From Macrocystis pyrifera (lineage: Eukaryota > Sar > Phaeophyceae > Laminariales > Laminariaceae), in NCBI GenBank assembly GCA_031763025.1, contig JASSKH010000025.1, positions 9,539,665 through 9,603,664 of the forward strand: a stretch of DNA of 64,000 nt. The letters run 5' to 3'. Shown here in pieces: positions 11,901-23,900 of the stretch. How positions within the stretch are numbered: the first letter of the stretch is position 1; each line of letters starts with the position of its first letter. A program made the translations under genes and the position numbers. The notes beneath the pieces were generated by a model. That model was not told the DNA's origin. It ran no database searches and saw nothing but the letters and a program-made list of their open reading frames with translations.

Positions 11901-14900
11901 TCTATATTTCGTGACAGCCACGGCGGTGCTATCGTGTGTGGTCACCCGTGTTCCTTCTCCCCTTTCAAGCTTGCGTCACCCCCGGGATTTCAACTTACCC
12001 ACATCCCCAAGGAGCAACATATCATACTCATATCATCTCCATACGATTGTCGTGCGAGTACAGCAGACCCCGGTTGATAAATATTGGCATTAACCATACC
12101 TGGTACGATTACTTAGTACGATCTATACAGCAGTACGAGTAGTAGAGCTGGTAACATTTGTTGGTGTCTTACTATTAATAGTAAAATAGTCGTGTTCTTG
12201 CTACCAGTAATAGTTTTATTGATTGGCACAGTGGATTTATCGCCCACCAGGCAGTATGAGGTACACAAGCAAGTGGTCCGAGGCTCTTTTTTCATTACCG
12301 TTTTTTCTGTTTTCTTTTTACAAAGCCATTCACGGCCGCGGTTCCGTTCACTCTCGGTGTGTTTTCTGAGGGGCCGATTTGGTTCGGACAGTCGCAGGGG
12401 TCTATGTGACCGACAGCTGCAGAGGTTCATGTGGCCTTCTTTTTGTTTCCCTCCCGAGCATGCTCTGTACTCTGGCGAGTTGGATTTCGTGCCGTTGCGG
12501 TCGGGCTACTGAAGATAGTCGTGACGGTGTATCGCAACAGTTGTCAGTTGTTATGACTGGCGCGATTTACGTACCCCAGGGTATAGCTGTCGCGGTAGTG
12601 TAGGTGAACTCAGCGCTCCTGTTCCTGCTTGACCTCGTAGCGTTCTTGATGCAACAAAGCATTCGGCGATTGTTGTGCCATCCCGTGCTTCAATTTCCGT
12701 GCCATAGAGTACGGAGATGCACCACAGACACTTCGGTGTTTCGTTCCCGAAGGTGCGGACGGTATTTTTTGCGAAAACATCAGCCTGGGTCAGTTTTGTC
12801 TCAGAGGATCACCAGGCGCCCACTCCCGTACTTATGCATATTTGTACCTTGCGGCACCCTGTTCATCCAATGTCATGCCACGCAGCCGTGCTAACACACC
12901 CTGTACTGACGTTTGCCCTGTTTTTTGTTTGTCTTGGCGACACAAACTGTACAGGTTAGACTTGACAGAGGTGTCGCTTCTTCGTCGACTGCAACTACAG
13001 CATCGGACGGAAGTGCCCGCAGCGGCTCGGTGTCCTCGCCACGGGCTGCTGGATCGGGAAAAGTGTCTTCCCGCCTCGCCGCCATTCGTGAGAAAAACAA
13101 GGCAAGTCTGCCCATGATATCAAGTCTGCTATTTGCAAGTGCGACGCCTTCTAAAAGGTACCTAAAGCGTTATGGATTCGGATGACCCGCAGGGACTACG
13201 TGGTGTGTCTGTGGGTGTCTTGGTTTGGTGTGGAACAGGTGTGATATCTCTCCTTGCCCCCTTTCGTCTTGCCGGAATGTTGAATGCTCAATGTTTAGGC
13301 CCGCAAGGAGACTTTGGCGGCTGGGCAGATGTCCCCGAAGGTACAACGCCGAGCGTCTGCCAGCTTGTCCGTTGGCTCGCGTTCTCCTGGGATGGGTTCC
13401 CCACAAAGCTTGGCCAATGTTCCGAGCAGTCCGGCATCGGTCGCGTCTGTTGGCAGCATGGGGAGTGAAGCCAGGTGAGTCCGACATACCAGTCGACCAA
13501 TCGGCATGCCCTTTTCTGTCCCTTATGTTGCACTTCCATGACACGGAGGCGAGCCGAACAAACGCGTGTCCCAGAGACGCCTGTTGAGTTGAGTTTTGAG
13601 TTGAGTTTGTTTTACTCTGTGGCGCCACCTTTTGTGACGCCAGTTTGGTCCACTACATCGATTTCGCCTCAATGCTTGACAGAGATTGTTGAGATCCTCG
13701 CAGGTTTGAGTGCGGTTGGTGTCGATGGGTGATGGATTTTTCCTCGAGAACGGCTCGCTTCGCGGCTCCGATGAAATCAACCTTACCGATCGTCATCATG
13801 CCCCCATCCCTCGTCGCGTCCTGCTCTCCTACTTCCGTGACATGTCTCACTCGTCGCAGGCGAGCGTCATATATGCAGCCTATGTCCGGTGGCGGGCACG
13901 ATGTCCAGGAGTCGAAGCCATCAGCCGCGTCGGGAATCGACACAGGCGGAGTTGGGCTGACCAGAAAAATTTTTGGTGACGCGGCCCCGGCCTCATCCGC
14001 TACACCGCTCGATAAAACGCCCGCCACCAGAGCTACGGGCATCCCAAGCTTTCGCGGGCGCGTGAGCTTGAGTGCCGACCGCCGCAGGTCTGGGCTTGAA
14101 TCACCACCCCCGGCGCAGGCTGCAGTCAGCATGCCCCCCCCTGCGCCCGCGACAACGCGGGCGCCCTCGCGGTCAATTGAGCGGCGAAACCGGCAAAGCA
14201 CCGACGGCGAGGTGGACGTACTTCGCGCGAGGGCCACGGAAGCAGCAAGGTGATCGTTCGGTTGCGGTGTTTCCCCTTTGGGATAATGTTGGGTTCTATG
14301 ATTCTACTGGATACAGATAACAGGGTTAGGCCCTGGTCCCCCTCCCCCCCCAACAATAGGACCCGACTTTCGAAACACCCATGCCTGTTGGGCGCTGTAA
14401 GCTACTGTAGCTTTTGCTCAGTTAGGTTTGGCAAAGTCTGATTACTAGTCTACCCATCTATCCTTGCACTGGCAGTGCGGCCGAAGAGGCACGTGCAAGG
14501 CTGGCCGAGACGGAAACCAAACTGGATGCGAGCGAGGCATATTGCCGGGACGTGGAGGGAAAGCTGGCATTCCTGGTGAAGAAATCGGAGCATACCTTGG
14601 GAGAACAGCGCCTGAAGGTAGGATATAGTTGACTACCCGCAGTAAGCCATTATTTTATGCTTTGCGGTTTTCCATTCGAGCAGGCGAGTCGTGCGCCCGT
14701 TCACATTGTTACCGGTGCTCGAAGCACGAGTTACACCTTGTTCACTTGTTCATGAGTAGAGAACATGATACTAAAATACCAGCAGTGTGTGGACGACTGT
14801 GAAGGTCTCAATACGAATGCGACGACACATCAAGTTGCCGAAACGCTAGAGCTGTGGCACGGAGCGAGAGCACGCCTCGGGTGCCCAACATGGTGATTAT

Positions 14901-17900
14901 GATTGTCTTGATTTCGTTGTATACATCGCCACGTTGTGGAGTGGTTATCTCGGTAAAGCCTTCTCGACATTTTTTGCTCTATCTATGGTGCATCGCTGCA
15001 CGCCTTTGCTGGCGGAAAAGGGCGGGACTTGTTCCAACTGCGCGTTTGTTTGCCGTTGCGGCTGCCGGCGTACCTCGCACAGTACCTCTCCTGACAACCT
15101 CTATACTGTATTATGGCGCAAACAGCTGGCGAATGGCTAGACAAACACCACCGGAGTTTTACTCCTTGCAGATTTCAGGTACCTGGTACACGAGAGTCGA
15201 TCACATCACTCTTTGATGTGTCCGTATATTCTCCAAGAAACACCTAACCACCAAACTGGAATGCCTAGCTGGATGAGCGTACATTTGCATGCGATGTGCC
15301 ATCATGAACCGATTCGTGTTACACCTGGTATGTATCAATTGGACATGCATATACTCAAAACAATGTGTTTGTCTCACTCACGCCTGTCGACTGTAGACTA
15401 ATACTATTCGTGCAGGTATTCTCCTGGGCTTTTCGCGGGTCAGGTCAAATCTCACGGGTCGGGTCGGGTCAGCTGACTGACCCGACCCGACCCGCGAGAT
15501 TTTGAAAGCCTCTTGACCCGACCCGACCCGGCCCGCGAGATTAAAAAAGTTGTTGACCCGACCCGACCCGACCCGACCCGTGAGATTTGATAATATCCTG
15601 ACCCGACCCGACCCGACCCGCGAGATTTCAAAACTTCCTGACCCGACCCGACCCGACCCGCCACCTTCGGATTGACCCGTCAGACACGGGTTTCATGCGG
15701 GTCGGGTCACCTTGATCCGCGAGACTATTTGTCTTGACCCGCAGGTCCGACCTGCGGATCCGGCCCGTGGGTGGACACTTCAAAAACTATTTAATCTTCA
15801 TTTTTGTGCCCACAAGTGATATGTGGCCTGGCTGTAGTGGGTATTAGTGGATGCGGGCATGCGTATATGGATTTTGACAGTGTTTTCATGTTTGAATAAG
15901 ACACCAAAGGAGTATTATTGGGTATTAGTACGAGAAAAGCTTTGGAGTAAGAGAGCGGGAAGTACTTTGAGTGTCGGATCCGCGGGCCGGATGCGCGGGT
16001 CCGACCCGCGGGTCAGCAGAAAAGAACTCACGGGTCACGCTGGCCCGACCCGCGAGTGACCCGTTTCTCGCGGGTCATGACCTGACCCGACCCGTGAGCT
16101 TTTCATAACCTCTTGACCCGACCTGACCCGACCCGTGAGATTTGAAAAACTCTTGACCCGACCCGACCCGACCCGTGAGATTAGAAAACCTCTTGACCCG
16201 ACCCGACCCGACCCGTGAGATTTTGAACACTTCCTGATCCGACCCGACCCGACCCGTGACATTTTGAACACCCCGTGACCCGACCCGCGGGTCGGGTCAT
16301 GACCCGCGAAAAGCCCTGGTGTTCTCGTCAGTGCGGTGTTGCAGTTCACGCACCTTCGCACCGACTTTCTTCAGCTGTTTCCGGAAGAGCTCCATGTTCT
16401 GAATAACTTTCAAAGCGTTGCTGCCAAAGGAAAGACGCGACGGACGCGTGCTGTACTGCCTGCTGTCAACCTATACAGCGTGGCAGGGGGTTGGTATGGT
16501 CGACTACTAGTAATATCACCTTTTTTCTGTTTGCTTGTTCAAAGCTGGACGTCCACACTCTTCCCCTTGCGTGCTGCGCAAATGCAATCCGTGCTTTTCT
16601 CTTAATCCTGGGCGCTGCAGCTGTCTGCGCTGGCCAAAGAGAAAGCGGCGGGTGCCGCAGCAGGAAGGAGAGAGGCGGAAATGGAATCGCAGGTAAGGGA
16701 TTCTATTCGACGTGCTTCGTATTCGGCCAACGTGTGAATTGATTGCCAACGTGATAGCGTAGCGTGAGTCCATTTTCCGCTATCTAAAAGGCTGCTCTAT
16801 ACGGGATACTGAGGGAAGGCATACCTGGTAGCGCTGTTAGACCTATGCCAATGGGAATGCGAACTCAATTTTTTTTTTTTGCGAAAATATTGTTTTCAAA
16901 GAACAGCCCAAAATATCCTCGTACCGCCGCTGTGGGAAAAACGGGAACATGTTTGATTTTTTCCTCCTTTTTTTCAAACTGCTGCAGGCGGCGCAATTTG
17001 TTTTTCTCGTTGCAACATGTCAACACGCTGATAAAAATCAGCTCGTGCGACGATAGACGCTCGATCTCGACATAGACTCAGCCTACGACCAACCCTCTTG
17101 GTGTCGGGCAAGACCAACGAGTATAGATGACGGCCTCGACGATACCAAGTAGATCCATGGTCTAGGGGGCGAGAGCTTGCCGGCGGCGTCCTACGGTATC
17201 CTCCTAAACCTGAAAAGAAGCCTATTTTTTGTCATTCGAGACAGATTGAGAAATTATGTCATCTGTTTTGTGCACACCAGCGGCCAATATATTTTTTTTT
17301 GTCGTACGTCTGGCCAGCACCCGCCCGCCACATGTCACCGGCCGTTGTGTGAACACGGTGACCCTAGGGTGGGTCGGAGCCCCTAACGAGCGCACTCCGT
17401 TCAGAATTCATTACGCAGTCGTTGGTTTTGTCGATTGATGTCTGTCGAGGACTCGGAATCTCGCCGCTTCGAACCAAACATTTCTTCCTGGGTTTTTCTG
17501 AAGCCGATCTTGGCCCAGCATCGGCTCCAGAATTGTTTTGTTAGGGGTTTCCCAAAAATTTGGAACTTTCCGTTGTAAGAATCGTGCTCATAGCAAGCTG
17601 TACCTGGAATTCTGACGGGTATCTTTTGAATTCAATTTTTTTATGGGAACTTTGCGTTTCCATTGGCATAGGTCCTAGGGATCCGTTTTTTTTTTTTCGT
17701 ACCGGCATTTTTTTGCAGACGTTGCTCTTTGTAGATGATACCGAACCCGCCCCCCCCGTCCGCGGGGACGCCCCCATATCCAACGAGCCCCGCGAAGCAT
17801 GTTTTCCAGTGCTCAAGGAAGCATGTGGACGAAGTCGTGGTACAGCACGTTGCACCGTAGATGTGACGAGTTCGTAGTACCGCTGCTTGACACCTACAAG

Positions 17901-20900
17901 GCACACTCTTTTCGAAAGCCATGCATGCATGCATGGACTACCGTTGTATTTCGTCCTCACCGTAACGATGGTGCTGGTGCCCATTAGCTGCTGTGATAAT
18001 TGCACCACCGTGTTTGACATTTGACCCGTTTTCAATGTGCTCACGGTTTGATGTCACGAGTGTTTGTTCACTTCTCGGCTGGATGTGTTGTCCTGCTTTA
18101 AAAACAGCTTTCGTAACCACCTTGTTTAGGCACATTCCATCCTGCCGCAATGCACTGCATTGCACTGCACGACAATTCGCACAGATGTCAGAGCTTACGG
18201 ACGCTTGTGAAGCCCTCACCCTGGACAAGGAGCAGCTGGCGCTAGAAAACGAAGAGTTGCAGGCAAGCTGTTTGTTAAGTAGGCAGCGTGCGCGTGCGTT
18301 AGTTAGACACGAGTAAAATGTTGCGTCTTTCTTCCCTCTCGTGTGGACATATTATTGGTCCCACCGCCTTTTGCTCTTTGGCGGTGTCTTGGTAGCGTAG
18401 GTTGAGGTTGTGCATCACTGTACACTGCTGTTGGTCAGGGCACATCGTTGGCCATTGTCGCCCAGAATTTATGACGAAATACGAACTGAACGTGCGACGA
18501 ATACCCTACAATGCAGGAGAGAATGGATGAGCTAGTGGGGGAACTAGCTTCGACTAAGCTCGACATGGAGCATGCGCAGCTTAGCGCCAAGGAGAACGAA
18601 GCGGCAGCTCAAGCTTTGAGGTATGGTTCTTGACAATACCTCAGACTGAAACGATGGCGCACGGGTACAAGCTTGAGCAGATTTCCACCGTTTTGCTAGA
18701 AAGTGCGGATGGACGCAACCTATTTTTTATTTCTTGAACAAGAGGCGTGGCTTACCGATCGGATTTTCTTGTCCACCGCGTGTATTTCGTGCTTTCCCGC
18801 AGCGCTGCGGGGGGCACCGGTGGCGAAGGTGGCGTCAATGTGAAACTGCTGGCAGAGCAAAACATGCAGCTAAAGGAGGGACTCAAGCGCTTGCACACCC
18901 GCAGCATCGCGGAGAAGACCGATGTAGGAACACTATTCAAAGCACTAGTAATACACGTAAAGTCGCCATTTACGCCGGCCGTGCGTGCCAGGATTTCCGT
19001 TTGAGCACAGGTTACAGATTATTACAGAACTTGTTTGCCCACATTAGATGTGTATCGGTACGTGTTGACACTACCACACTACACTACTGTACTAGTCTAT
19101 GTAGCTGCCACTTGCGAACCGGCCGGGCCATGAGCTCTGTGAGACGGTGTGCACCAAGTTCCTATAAGATTGTTTTCGTTTCTATAGGTATACGGGTACG
19201 AAGCACCAGGTGTGTTTAGTCTTGATCACCCATGACAGCGCTGTCGTGGCGATGGCAAGGGTGGCCCTCATTTCGGTCAAATCGCATGCACTTCGATCAC
19301 ATCTGCTCCGTTGCTACAACAGCTCACCAAGGCTATTCGAGCGCTGCAAAAGGATGTGGCGTCGAATGTCACGCTCAACGAAGAGGTGGAGAAGCTGCGC
19401 TCGTGGAAAGAAAGCAAGGCGGTCGAAATCGAGGAACTCATGGAACAGGTCTGTGGGCATCCACTTTTTGCTTGATTGCTGCAACTCAACGACACAACCA
19501 GATAGATATTCATACAGTATAAAATACCTGGTAGATGGTTTCGTGAATGTATGCGAGCGCTTTAATTAGCACGAGGTTGGTGATATTAATATTGGAGATA
19601 AACGTGTGTAGGATGTTGCGGAGTAAGCGAAATCGAAGGTACAACCCAACGGTACAGTCAGATACTGCTGTAGTTGATGGTGTCGTGAAGGTCGAAGCGG
19701 GCGCTTCAACACGGGATTGGCCATGTTGAAGATAACTATTATTTATAGTAGCGTGTTGAATGTTGCTGAATCGGTGGGGATCCATTGTGAAGTTCAGGTG
19801 GTGTCTGTTCTTGCATTATCGTCCAGTACTTGAGTGGTGTTCACTGAGGTCCCACGGAAGTATGATAGGTTACGGTACGGGTACGCATCAAGTCATGAAG
19901 GTTTCTTGATCATGCTCGCTTTTTGCTACTTTTGCGGTTCGTTTGTGTCGTGTCATAGCTTGACGAAAGCAAAGCCTACGAGGAGATGGTCGAGGCGCTC
20001 ACGACGAAAAACTTGGAGCTTGGCGAAAGATGCGGCGAGCTGGAGGCAATCATTTCTGATCTAGAGGCGTCTGTGGAGCTGTCCGAGGAGCTCGAAATGG
20101 AGCAGGCGGAAGAGATTCAAGAGCTGCAGGTACCTCTTTAACACCACCAACCAGTAACACCATACCACCTGTATATATTCATACATCCTACCAGGTATTG
20201 TCTGCTAGTATTGCCTATTGCTACAGTATAGCTACTTGGTACTATTAAACGCAGGCCTTGCCGATTTGAACCGCAGTCGACCAAGCGCATTGTTTTTCTG
20301 CGCTTGTGATCATGTGCTTGACTTGTTCATGCGTTGTGCCGGGCACCTGGTATGTGGTAGTAGTCGTATTCATCCTGTCCTGTTGATGCCGAAGTTTGCA
20401 ATAAAATGTACCCCCATCCTGCGCGATGAGTGATGGCTTAAGCACCCTTTGCTTTTTGCCTCGGCCTGCAGCGCAAGCTGACGGGAGGTGAAGTGAGCTT
20501 GCACAACCAGAAGCTCGCTCTTAGCTCTGTCATCAAGGAGCTCAACGACACCAAACAAACCATCGATCGCTTCAGGTGCGGACTGTTGCTCCCCATGAGC
20601 AACGAGGCGCAGGCAGACTGTTCTTCACGTCGGCCGTACTGTTTAATGCCTGATATATAATACGTTTGGATATTGGAACGTTAACGTTCCCAATGACTGT
20701 TTGAAAGTGTTGTTGACCTTCTTGGGACCCAGGTAATAATATGACGTTATCCCTGTAGCAGCAAACACGTGAGAAGTATGGTGTTGTGAAGCGCCTTTCG
20801 TTGGCCCGTAGCAATATGAGTAGTAGTACCGTGCTGCATGCGTGTGGTACAACCCCCTGTGTGGCAGTTGAGACTCGAGACATTTCAGTTTACATCTCTA

Positions 20901-23900
20901 CGCCATCACATCAATCAGCCCAAGTTCGTAGTATGGCCGATGCTTCAATCGTCATGTGTGTCTGTCACTTTTTCTTTCCAAAGTCCTACAAGGATTAGTA
21001 GTATATGCCTGGTATGAATACTGCAGTGGGTCTTCATACCTATAGTGTGTTGGGGATATCGCGGACTGAAAACCACGAGCCCAAGCATAGACTTCATCTG
21101 TGCTTGCGCAAAATTCTTTGGACGTGTTGACATGGTGTGCGCTCCGTCCTGATAGGGAATACGCGGAACAACTCAAATCCTCCCGCGATGAGCTGGCTAC
21201 AGCGTCCAGCACAGACGTCGACAGCTCGGCACTGGCGTACGCGGAGAAACGAACTTTGCTCACGCAGAAAGCCTCCATGCAGAGGATGGCCACAGAGACC
21301 AGGAGGTGGGGCTATTGATAGGATTATGCCAGGTATACGAACAAAATCGACAGATATGGACCTCGACTGAAACTGCTGTAGGCATGCATATAGGACAAGA
21401 GCTCAAGTAGTGCTATTTTGACAAGCTCGCAAGTACACAAGGGTGAAGGCAGGCTGCATTGCCTTGGCCGCCTCAGCGACGTTCCTGGTGTTGTATTGTT
21501 GTATCACAACCTCGCCCGGGTCTGACTGATGTAGTTTGTGCTCTTTGTGCTTTTTGTGCTCTCAAACGACTTGAAGAACGTTGGAGCAAACAGTCGTCAC
21601 ATCCTGGTTAAGGCCTGTTGGGTTTCACAACTTGCGAGACTGAGCTTGCTGAGGCTTGAGGATCCTATGGATGGGGTAGTATTAATAGTAGATCACAACC
21701 CTCCCTTTCGCACTCGGTTGGGGTCGCAGAGCAAAACTGTCGGAGCGGTTGCTTCAGGTCGGCCTTCTCGACGCCCAGGCTCGGTCCTCTCGCTTGTCCA
21801 TGCTTATTCCTGGATCGCTGGCTTTAGCGGAGACGGAGTTACGGTGAGGACGAACTGCTTCGACGGTGGTGCGACGTGTTTTCTGGCATGGTTCGTATTC
21901 GAGAAGTGTGGATGGAAGACTGTGGTAGCGTTGTTAATGTCTTGTGTAGCAAAGCCGACCTGTGGAAGACCCAATAAGTCTTCATGCTGCTATAGGGACT
22001 TTGCCGACTTTGGCGGTTCGTATTTGACGATATTGGTTTCACAATAATCGTTTTGGCGGCAACGGCCTTAAGGGCTTATCTCTTGTCTCTACAATTGTGA
22101 AATATAAGTTACCGCGGTAATATTAGTAGTGATCTTGACCTTTACCGTAAGGAGTGTACTCGCAATGCCTGTAAGCCGTGCGTGGAACGTCAACTTGATG
22201 CCCGGGTCAGCCCCAGACTTAGTCTGATGAAGCCATCGCTACCGCTGCCCCTGAAACTCGCAGGTACACAGATGCAGACCTCAGCTTATGCAGGCTGGTA
22301 AGGAAAGCTTGCCTTGCTTTGGAGATCATCGAGCTCCCCGCTATAGAGTTCGTCGACGCCCTCGCCACAGCGGTAAGACTTCTCTCAGCTTCAGTGCAAC
22401 GTCGTCGCAAGCGGAGGAGTAAAAAACTTGTACGTAATTGACCAATTTTCTCATCGGTAGTGTAGTGACTTCCGTATGGTTGATGGTTATATTTTTAGTA
22501 GTATTATTAATAGTATAAACAGAGTCAACCTACGGTAGAGGGGGTACATACAGTAGTAGTTTTTGAGAGGTTGCAAACATGAAGAGCTCTGTACCTTATC
22601 CAATAACCGGCGTTGATGATACATATCATATTCTCTTGGGCACCTGAGGCATCTGAAGCATCTGAAGCATCTGAGGCATCTGAAGCATCTGAAGCAGATT
22701 GCTTTTTTTTTTTTTTTTTTAATAATCAATCTCATCGCTAGGCATGCAACGAATAAAACTGGATGACGCCAATGGGATTGCAGATTTGCGACTAAATTGG
22801 GTAATTTACCACTATAGGAGCCATGTCAGACAAAACATTTAGGGCTCGACGTAGTATTAATAGATTATAGTATACCCCCCCCCCCCCCCCCCGATATATT
22901 GTATATGGGTTGGGTTGGCGTCGGTTGGCAACGACACTACTGTACAACATGCCGCTCACGACGTGAGCTAGACATCCAGGGTACCGTTATTTTATTTTAT
23001 TTTATTTTTTTGGCGGTCGCCCACAGCTGGTCGTCTAGTTAGATCATTTGTACGAAGTAAAGAACCTTTACTCTGCACAAGGGAATTGATCGTATCACGT
23101 AGTGTTCAAGGCACGGCACCCAGGAGGCAGTTACATAGTACTCCCATTGCTGTCTCTGGAAGTGGCCACACCGGAAATTAAACTAACTCATTGAAGCTGT
23201 CATCCATATGCAAGTCCGCCTCACAAGCAGTTCTTAGTAGGATACAGCTCACCCTTCATGCGACTCGCCGGACACCTCACGGCGCTTCGCGCTTGGTGCA
23301 AGCAATGTCCGCCTGGTCGGTGAAAACCCAACATGCTCCGTCCCGGCATTGTAGGGATGCGAGGGTCTATGGTTATACGACTACGGCCATGCATGAGATC
23401 GAGTACATCTCTCCTATCGAGTACACCCCTGTAGCATGGGTCACTACCCTATAGCCTGTAGCCTGTAGGTATGCCAGATGTTCGTTCCATCACTCCTTCT
23501 CCCACCTTGTATACCGCATCGGCGATATTGCGCCCACGTGTTCTGCGCCAATGATGCCATGCTGCAGCCTGCTAATTTGTCGGGCGAGGAAGGGGAAGAG
23601 GTGCAGGCTGATCCGACGCTGGATCGCGCAGCCGTGATGGAAGACTGCTCGCGTCTAGCCCTCGAGACTGAACAGTCGTTGCCCATCGCGCAAACCGTGG
23701 GGGAGGCACTCGCTGTGCTTGGTTCCACCGTCTTGGTTGCCGGCACCAAAATGTCTCCGCACGCGGTCGCAGCTGTCAGCGTCGAGGTTGCTTCCTCGGT
23801 AGCCGAGGCGGAGGGACTCGTGGACGGTCTCTTGGGAGTCATTCAGGTCAGAACTTAGTTATCTTTCTCATCTCAGCTACATGCTATTTAATTTGTCCGA

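Larger units (their letters stand above)
8936..12954. other. p150 intron 2 (4.0 kb)
   Basis: Intron between CAP-Gly and the Ser-rich linker. It contains a telomere-like tract (9241-9257), degenerate GACGGGACGG repeats (about 9355-9790 and 10555-10665) flanking a BED-finger remnant on the minus strand, an 18-bp perfect palindrome (11541-11558) and several TACCAGGTA words. No further p150 exon was recognised inside it, but a small linker exon cannot be excluded. Confidence 0.6.
14476..21305 (+). other. DCTN1: p150 coiled coil 1 (exons 6-14)
   Basis: Nine exons encode a long heptad-rich helix. Conserved p150 stretches are MSELTDACEALTLDKEQLAL (18185-18262), LLAEQNMQLKEGLKRLHTRS (18803-18923) and EEMVEALTTKNLELGERCGE (19959-20129). 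The last corresponds to the dynein-binding coiled-coil region of animal p150. The exon ending at 18262 uses a second GC donor (CAG|GCAAGC). The intron after 14617 holds a hAT-type element, and the intron after 16692 holds a TA-flanked TIR element. Confidence 0.88.

Noticed and set aside
15430..16310. GGGTC tracts as a CRISPR-like or telomeric array
   Set aside because: Units vary in length and are direct simple repeats within hAT-type ends; there are no unique spacers and the unit is not TTAGGG.
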